DNA from: CAYMLQ01 sp964390795
GTDB lineage: Bacteria > Verrucomicrobiota > Kiritimatiellia > RFP12 > UBA1067
Direction of reading: 5' to 3'
DNA: 11,438 nt
Assembly (NCBI GenBank): GCA_964390795.1
Contig: CAYMLQ010000171.1
Location: forward strand, 1-11,438
Shown piece by piece: positions 7,144-11,438 of this stretch (position 1 is its first letter; every line of letters starts with the position of its first letter). The position numbers and the translations under genes are program-made. The notes beneath the pieces are model-generated. The model did no database searches. It was not told where the DNA came from and saw only the letters and a list, made by a program, of their open reading frames with translations.

Positions 7144-7965
7144 TTACTCGCCATCCGGCTTAAACGTGAAGTCGCCTGAACCACGACGGATATACCAGAA
7201 ACCCCTTCCGGCGGGAATGGTTCCCGAGGCCAGCGCATAGCTCTTGGTGATCCACTTATGATCCAGCGCATCATACCCCACCGGCCAGCCGATCGGCTTC
7301 ACAAAATAGAAGTATTCTGTGAAAGAGCCGTCAGCGGCCACCACCAGAATCTTGTCCGACGTGGCCGTGTTGCCGGTGCCGCCGTAAGCGCCTGTCCAAT
7401 CGATCCCCGAGCCGTTCAACGTAAACGGCGTCACCGTACCATAGCCGACCAGGTTCAGGCCCGACGTGATTGTGGTGGCCTGTTTGGCCTCTGAGACCTG
7501 GCCCTTCACATAGAGGGTTGCTGTCGCGCTCGGCGCACGCTTGATCCAGAAACCCAACCCGCGCGAAACCTCGAAAGCCGTGGCGGCTGGCGGAGTCACG
7601 GCCTGCGAGCTGCCATCCGGCATCAGCTTTTCAGTGGTTACAGCGGTCCAGCCCTGACCAGTCTGATACCAGTAGTAGTAGTACACCTGGTCAACCCCGT
7701 TCGTGGTCAACACAACCAATTGGTCGGCAGAAGCAGGATTAGCCGCTGTAGACGTCAGTCCGTTGGTGGCCACCAGAGCGGCGAGCATGCCCGCCGCTCC
7801 TTCTCCAAGGCAGGCCTCGAACGGCACCGTAATGATCGTGTTGGCTTCTCCCGGCGCGGCAATGGCTTTAAACCCGACCGTGTTAGACCCTTCAATCGGG
7901 GGCATGGCTGCCTGGGCCAAGCCGACTGCGGCACATGCGGCGAAAATAACCGAAAACTTATTCAT
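7144..7965 (-). CDS. Secreted protein with two tandem beta-rich repeats
   Basis: The product is 273 residues with a signal peptide (about 1-20, cleavage near AQA at 18-20). The mature part seems to be two copies of one unit. The first, about 29-155, has LVVLTTNG then a run of tyrosines, a GW at 105-106, and RGLGFWIKR (135-143). The second, about 165-271, has ILVVAADG, an aromatic run, a GW at 226-227, and GRGFWYIRR (253-261). The pattern is like secreted beta proteins common in Verrucomicrobiota and their relatives, which I know only as proteins of unknown function. The start at 7965 was preferred to an upstream in-frame ATG at 8148 because it has AAGGAG at 7982-7977, yields a proper signal peptide, and avoids a long overlap with the gene at 7995-8780. 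It follows that gene by 29 bases. Confidence 0.82.
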   Translation of the reverse strand: MNKFSVIFAACAAVGLAQAAMPPIEGSNTVGFKAIAAPGEANTIITVPFEACLGEGAAGMLAALVATNGLTSTAANPASADQLVVLTTNGVDQVYYYYWYQTGQGWTAVTTEKLMPDGSSQAVTPPAATAFEVSRGLGFWIKRAPSATATLYVKGQVSEAKQATTITSGLNLVGYGTVTPFTLNGSGIDWTGAYGGTGNTATSDKILVVAADGSFTEYFYFVKPIGWPVGYDALDHKWITKSYALASGTIPAGRGFWYIRRGSGDFTFKPDGE

Positions 7966-7994
7966 GGCTTCTTTTTCTCCTTGGCTTGGTACGC

Positions 7995-8780
7995 TTACTT
8001 GCTGCCCGGCACAATAACCCGGAAGAAGCGAACTTTGTCGGTCGCCTGCACCTGAACTGCCACGGGCAGCTCCAAGCTGTCCCCTGCGCCCGCGACGACA
8101 TTCTGCGCGGTTGCGCGAATGCGTGTTCCGCCGGTGGCCGGCTGCCACGAACCCGACGCAAGATCCGCCGTGCTCTGCACCTCATAGAGGGCCTGATCGG
8201 TGAAGTTCTTGATGCGGACATTGACCGCACTGCCTTGGGGTTCGACCGCCGTAATCACCGGTGCCGGCGTGTTGGCGGGCGCCGCCGACGGCGTTGTTGC
8301 GGTGAGGGCCGGAGCGCCGCCGCTTTGCGCCGCCACGTTCAGCGCGCTGAGCTGGGTTGAGTCGCCCGCAGCCGCACCCGTTGCCGGGCTTGCGCCCTGC
8401 GCCGCCACCAGCCCGCCGACTGCGCCTGCCGCGTCGCGCGTATCGAGCAGGACGATCACCCAGGTTCCGCCCGCCGGAAAGAGATCCGCGGGATACTGGA
8501 TGGGCTTAAACCCGCACTTTGCACCCTCAACGGCTGGGGCGCGAGTCGCGATCCGGTTGGCAACAGGATCGACCAGCGAGCCATCCGTCAGAACGCCTTG
8601 AAAGGTTGCGCCTTGCTTCACGTACACGAGCAAGTAGGTTTCGCCGACCAAAACCGGCTGACCGTCGGAGTAGAAGTCAGGGCCTTGCGTCGCTATGGAC
8701 AGCGTGAGCTGGCGCGGGGTCTCCGCGAAAGCCGTTGCGCCCATCAGGAGGAGTACAGCAAGAGAAAGGATTGTTTTCAT
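7995..8780 (-). CDS. Secreted two-module protein
   Basis: The 261 residues comprise a signal peptide (1-19, ending AFA), an N-terminal module (about 20-116), an Ala/Pro/Ser/Thr-rich flexible linker (about 117-173) and a C-terminal beta module (about 174-261). The N-terminal module shows the same landmarks as the mature part of the PEP-CTERM protein at 6623-7123: LVYV, a DGS/NGS turn and a closing VVL-type strand with RD. The C-terminal module has the YEVQSTADL ... SW ... RFFRVIVP pattern of small beta modules that end many secreted PVC-group proteins. AAGGAG at 8794-8789 lies eight bases before the start and overlaps the stop of the upstream gene. Function is unknown; there is no enzyme motif, so a structural or binding role at the cell surface is likely. 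Confidence 0.82.
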   Translation of the reverse strand: MKTILSLAVLLLMGATAFAETPRQLTLSIATQGPDFYSDGQPVLVGETYLLVYVKQGATFQGVLTDGSLVDPVANRIATRAPAVEGAKCGFKPIQYPADLFPAGGTWVIVLLDTRDAAGAVGGLVAAQGASPATGAAAGDSTQLSALNVAAQSGGAPALTATTPSAAPANTPAPVITAVEPQGSAVNVRIKNFTDQALYEVQSTADLASGSWQPATGGTRIRATAQNVVAGAGDSLELPVAVQVQATDKVRFFRVIVPGSK

Positions 8781-8788
8781 ATCGGGGG

Positions 8789-8794
8789 CTCCTT
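8789..8794 (-). promoter_or_regulatory. Ribosome binding site overlapping the upstream stop codon
   Basis: AAGGAG on the reverse strand shares its first two bases with the TAA stop (8795-8793) of the LamG-like gene and sits eight bases before the ATG at 8780. Such an arrangement favours translational coupling, so the two products are probably made in a fixed ratio. Confidence 0.75.
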
Positions 8795-9986
8795 AAGGGA
8801 CGATCAGCGGTTTGAAGAACTGGTATCCGTCCGCAGGAATGGTAAAGGTGTAGGTCGCCTGACCGTTGGTGAAGTCGGCAAACGACGGCGTGATCGCACC
8901 GCTCAGAGTGGTCCACCCGTCGCCCATGTTGACTTTGCCCTGAAGCTGGAGCCTGCCGTTAATCGGGCCGTTCTTGTTACCGTTATCCGTTGTCAGCCGG
9001 GCCGTCACGACGACGGCTGTCGGCGAGATCAAATTGAAAGCGGAAATGCCGAACGTGTAGCTGACCGGATCCGCAGTCTCGCTATCGCCGCCCAGTTCAT
9101 TAAGCAGGAAGGACTGGCTGAGCTGGTCTTGCGTCATACTCAGCGACGTACCAGCATTGATTCCCGCGTAGCTGTCGAGCCAAGCGTTGATCTGGGTCTG
9201 CTCCACGTCGCTCGGCGGATTGCTGCCAGGCGCGGGCAGGCTCGGAATCGTACCGGTCGGACCTGTGACGGCATACGCCGGATCGCCATGACTGATGTAG
9301 AGATTGTCGATCAGCCCTGTGCCGCAAAAGCAGGTTGCCCCCAGGGTGTTTGCCGCCCCGACATTCCGGATGAGCAGCCCTGAGAAAACCACCTGCTCGT
9401 TCAGCAACACGTCATAAACACCGTTGAGCATCTTGATGGTGAGCTGATGCCAGAGGTTGGTGTCGGTGGCGACCGAATTCGTGATCCAGCCGTTCTCGTG
9501 CACCGCAACCAATTTGGCGTCCGACGCCACGAAGACGGCCAGCTTGGAACCCGCGAGCGCTTCAGGTGTGGGGGTGTCGGTCATCACGTCAAACCGGATC
9601 CGCATGTCCACATAAATGGGCTTTGAGGCGAAAGAGACCGCCCCTTCGCTGGCCGGGTAGGCCACGGTGTTGGATACCACCGCCCCCTCGGTATCCAGAC
9701 GCAACACCTTTGCGTTTGCGCCGAACCACTCGTTCGCCCGGACCGGCAGGCCCGTCATCGTTGGGTACTGGTTGGTCACCACGCTGACCCCGGCCCTGCC
9801 AGCCCAAGTGGGGGGCAGCGCCGCGTCGAAGGCTTCCAAGCAGGCGCCAGCTTGCATCGGCGCAACATTCCATGCCGAAGGAACGACCGAGTCGACCGCC
9901 TGCGCATCCCCAGTAAACGCCTGTGCACCTACGCCAAGCGCAACCGCGGCGGCAGTTCTTTTCAACCGCTTAATGGTAGACCTCAT
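8793..9986 (-). CDS. Secreted LamG-like (jelly-roll) protein
   Basis: The product is 397 residues. A basic N terminus (MRSTIKRLKR), a hydrophobic core and a DAQA site near residue 30 form a Sec signal peptide. Residues about 45-235 look like a concanavalin/LamG-type jelly roll: YVDMRIRFDV, then AVFVA, LWHQLTIKML, YDVLLNEQVVF and a closing GLIDNLYIS. A Pro/Gly/Ser linker (about 236-262) leads to a C-terminal beta module (about 300-397) ending FFKPLIVP, like the end of the neighbouring protein at 7995-8780. LamG-like domains usually bind glycans or proteins. GGAG at 9999-9996 is nine bases before the ATG at 9986 but only three before one at 9992, so 9986 is preferred. A still longer reading frame from 10091 would run through the promoter and is rejected. 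This is the first gene of the four-gene secreted operon. Confidence 0.82.
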   Translation of the reverse strand: MRSTIKRLKRTAAAVALGVGAQAFTGDAQAVDSVVPSAWNVAPMQAGACLEAFDAALPPTWAGRAGVSVVTNQYPTMTGLPVRANEWFGANAKVLRLDTEGAVVSNTVAYPASEGAVSFASKPIYVDMRIRFDVMTDTPTPEALAGSKLAVFVASDAKLVAVHENGWITNSVATDTNLWHQLTIKMLNGVYDVLLNEQVVFSGLLIRNVGAANTLGATCFCGTGLIDNLYISHGDPAYAVTGPTGTIPSLPAPGSNPPSDVEQTQINAWLDSYAGINAGTSLSMTQDQLSQSFLLNELGGDSETADPVSYTFGISAFNLISPTAVVVTARLTTDNGNKNGPINGRLQLQGKVNMGDGWTTLSGAITPSFADFTNGQATYTFTIPADGYQFFKPLIVP

Positions 9987-9995
9987 AACCATCGT

Positions 9996-9999
9996 CTCC
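9996..9999 (-). promoter_or_regulatory. Ribosome binding site deciding the start of the LamG-like gene
   Basis: GGAG on the reverse strand is nine bases from the ATG at 9986, three from an in-frame ATG at 9992, and lies downstream of a third in-frame ATG at 10091. Spacing selects 9986, which also gives a clean signal peptide. Confidence 0.65.
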
Positions 10000-10061
10000 A
10001 AATGAAAGTACGACACTCTAATCGGTGGATCAAAAAAAAAAGCTCTGAACTGATTTACAAC

Positions 10062-10091
10062 ACTATATAACGATTTTGTTTTCCAATGCAA
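10062..10091 (-). promoter_or_regulatory. Candidate sigma-70-type promoter of the secreted operon
   Basis: On the reverse strand TTGCAT (10091-10086) and TATAGT (10067-10062) are separated by 18 bases. The -10 matches consensus at five of six positions, the -35 at only three. An overlapping TATATA (10069-10064) gives a 16-base spacer. The region is markedly AT-rich against the GC-rich genes on both sides, which supports a promoter. The leader would be about 70 bases long. Confidence 0.5.
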
Positions 10092-10111
10092 CTGAAATTT
10101 TCAAAAGTTGG
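10083..10111. promoter_or_regulatory. Imperfect palindrome overlapping the -35 region, possible operator
   Basis: A perfect core TGAAA-T-TTTCA (10093-10103) is flanked by CAAC (10089-10092) and GTTG (10107-10110), with three extra A residues on the right arm, and more loosely by CCAA (10083-10086) and TTGG (10108-10111). It overlaps the proposed -35 of the secreted operon, a typical place for a regulator site. It is not a convincing terminator for the transporter gene: the stem is AT-rich and no T tract follows. Confidence 0.3.
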
Positions 10112-10175
10112 AAATAGGCTTTTTCGCGGCTACCGTCATGGGGCTCACGACACCCTGCGAGAGCCGGGCGACCCC

Positions 10176-11438
10176 TCACCCTTCAACGCTGCGCACGCCG
10201 CGCGGCGGCTCGCCGAAGGTGTCCTCCATATCCGCCCAGATCAGGCCCATGCGGACGGTGACGAAGGTCATGACCACGGCGACAAGGATGGCGATCACGC
10301 CCATGAGGTAACCGGGCACGCCGAGATTCAGCATGATGAAGAGCACGCAGACCAGCGACGCCAGGTTCATCGCCTGCCCGGCGAGAATCGCGTTCGGCCG
10401 TTTGCGCCACGCCGCCAGCCCTTCGGCATGGCCGCGTAACGACTGGATGATCGGCAGCACCGAGACCAGCAGCATCGCGCGCATGGCCAGCGGAATATCG
10501 CCGGCCGGCACGTTCTGGATCGAGCCGAAATACCACGTCGCCACTGCCGGGATCTGACCCACCAGCGGGAATAGCGCGAGTAAGACGCCCGCCACCAGCG
10601 CGAACCGGAACACCGAATGGTCGCCTTTGTCGCGCGGCGGGAAGGCCAGTACCACCGCCTGCATGCGGATGGCCGCAAAACTCACCGGATTCACAACACC
10701 CATCGTGACGTAGTGGATGGGCAGCATCCGCGCGGGCTCCGCCGCCCGCGTAATGAAGGCGCCGATCATGAACCCGGAAATGGCCAGAAGCACACCGCCG
10801 AAAGAGAGCGGCACGGTGAACAGGAACTGCGTCTTGAAGCCGGCGGCAGGTGCGCCGGTCGCCGGGCCGAGTCCGCGAATATAGGGCGTGGCCAGCCACT
10901 GCGCCAGCGCCGTCTCGACCAGTACCGGCCCGGTCATGGCCAGCAGTCCCATGCGGGGGCCCACCCAGCCGTGACTCACAAATACGGGCGTCAGGAGGGC
11001 GGTCAGCGCGATGCGGCAGAGCGTCGCCCAGTTCGCCGCAGCGCTGGCCCGGGCGTTGTAGAGCGCGACGAGCCCGGGCGTCCGCAAGAAGAACAGGATC
11101 TGCAGCGGGATGCAGCAGAAGAGCACCTCGCGGGCAATCTCGTCCATCGGTGCCGCCAGCCCCAGCACCCCTCTGAATATCAGTCCGTCGAACGGGTGAA
11201 CGCAGGCCAGCGCCTGAAGCAGGGCGAGCGCACCGCACATCCAGAGGTTCAGCCGCTTAAATTGGCGGAACCCCTCCGCGTCGCGCCCGAACACCATCCC
11301 GGTGGTCAGCAGGCCGCCGCCGAGCGCGCCGATCATAAACATCACCGCCTGCCCCTGCGCGAACGCCGCCAGATCCACCACGCCGTTCTTGCCGTGCGAA
11401 ACGATCGACGCCACCAGCGGATAGGTCAGGCTCTGCGA
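10176..11438 (-). CDS. MATE/MOP-type multi-pass transporter, N terminus missing
   Basis: The reading frame is open to the window edge and ends with TGA at 10178-10176, giving the last 420 residues; the first visible residues are SQSLTYPLVASIV. A GTG at 11414 could be read as a start, but the frame continues upstream into a hydrophobic segment, so the true start is probably outside. About ten hydrophobic helices are present, with a charged C-terminal tail (after WADMEDTFGEPP). The arrangement suits a MATE or polysaccharide-flippase-like exporter. Two stretches, ITRAAEPARMLP and LRGHAEGLAAWRKRP, recall the vertebrate ANKH protein of the same superfamily; this is from memory and is only a lead. 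The substrate cannot be inferred. Its stop is about 85 bases before the promoter of the secreted operon, on the same strand, with no clear terminator between. Confidence 0.7.
   Translation of the reverse strand, partial: SQSLTYPLVASIVSHGKNGVVDLAAFAQGQAVMFMIGALGGGLLTTGMVFGRDAEGFRQFKRLNLWMCGALALLQALACVHPFDGLIFRGVLGLAAPMDEIAREVLFCCIPLQILFFLRTPGLVALYNARASAAANWATLCRIALTALLTPVFVSHGWVGPRMGLLAMTGPVLVETALAQWLATPYIRGLGPATGAPAAGFKTQFLFTVPLSFGGVLLAISGFMIGAFITRAAEPARMLPIHYVTMGVVNPVSFAAIRMQAVVLAFPPRDKGDHSVFRFALVAGVLLALFPLVGQIPAVATWYFGSIQNVPAGDIPLAMRAMLLVSVLPIIQSLRGHAEGLAAWRKRPNAILAGQAMNLASLVCVLFIMLNLGVPGYLMGVIAILVAVVMTFVTVRMGLIWADMEDTFGEPPRGVRSVEG

Noticed and set aside
7966..8148. N-terminal extension of the repeat protein from an ATG at 8148
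   Set aside because: It overlaps the upstream gene by about 150 bases, has Arg-rich shadow-like sequence, and buries a proper signal peptide and ribosome binding site found at 7965.
8598..9383. Plus-strand open frame opposite the LamG-like and two-module genes
   Set aside because: It has no recognisable domain or good start signal and spans two well-supported minus-strand genes and their junction.
9987..10091. N-terminal extension of the LamG-like protein from an ATG at 10091
   Set aside because: The extension would be encoded by the AT-rich promoter and poly-T leader; the signal peptide and well-spaced ribosome binding site point to 9986.
1..11438. CRISPR array, tRNA or rRNA gene, insertion sequence or phage genes
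   Set aside because: No spaced direct repeats of CRISPR type, no cloverleaf with a CCA-type end, no rRNA-like sequence, and no transposase or integrase frame were seen; all genes have similar base composition.

Overview
The window is GC-rich DNA from a Gram-negative bacterium, most likely of the PVC group (Kiritimatiellota, Verrucomicrobiota or Lentisphaerota). Three things point there: a Kdo-pathway isomerase (an LPS-type outer membrane), a PEP-CTERM protein beside secreted beta-rich proteins of a kind common in that group, and a large DUF2723-like membrane protein fused to TPR repeats. The taxonomic call is inference from gene content; there is no rRNA here.

Left part (1-3240): the first 16 codons of an unidentified minus-strand gene start at 49. 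Divergent from it is a plus-strand run: kdsD (arabinose-5-phosphate isomerase, 222-1202), then an exbB/tolQ-like gene, an exbD/tolR-like gene and a tonB-like gene, tightly packed (gaps of 50 and 6 bases, then a 4-base overlap). The last three should form one inner-membrane motor that energises outer-membrane receptors. Short tandem repeats with a 7-base unit lie just before both kdsD and exbB; the second set supplies the exbB ribosome binding site.

Middle (3241-6525): one long minus-strand gene, convergent with tonB, encodes about 1094 residues: a polytopic N-terminal half resembling the DUF2723 glycosyltransferase-like family with its signature motifs altered, and a soluble C-terminal half ending in TPR repeats.

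Right-middle (6571-10111): a compact minus-strand operon of four secreted proteins. In transcription order these are a LamG-like protein, a two-module protein, a protein with two tandem repeats, and a small PEP-CTERM protein. It starts at a plausible promoter near 10062-10091 and ends at a strong intrinsic terminator at 6571-6599. The second and fourth proteins appear to share one domain, and the first and second share a C-terminal module. This cassette is the most interesting part of the window.

Right edge (10176-11438): the C-terminal 420 residues of a multi-pass transporter of the MATE/MOP type, possibly ANKH-like, cut at its N terminus by the window end.
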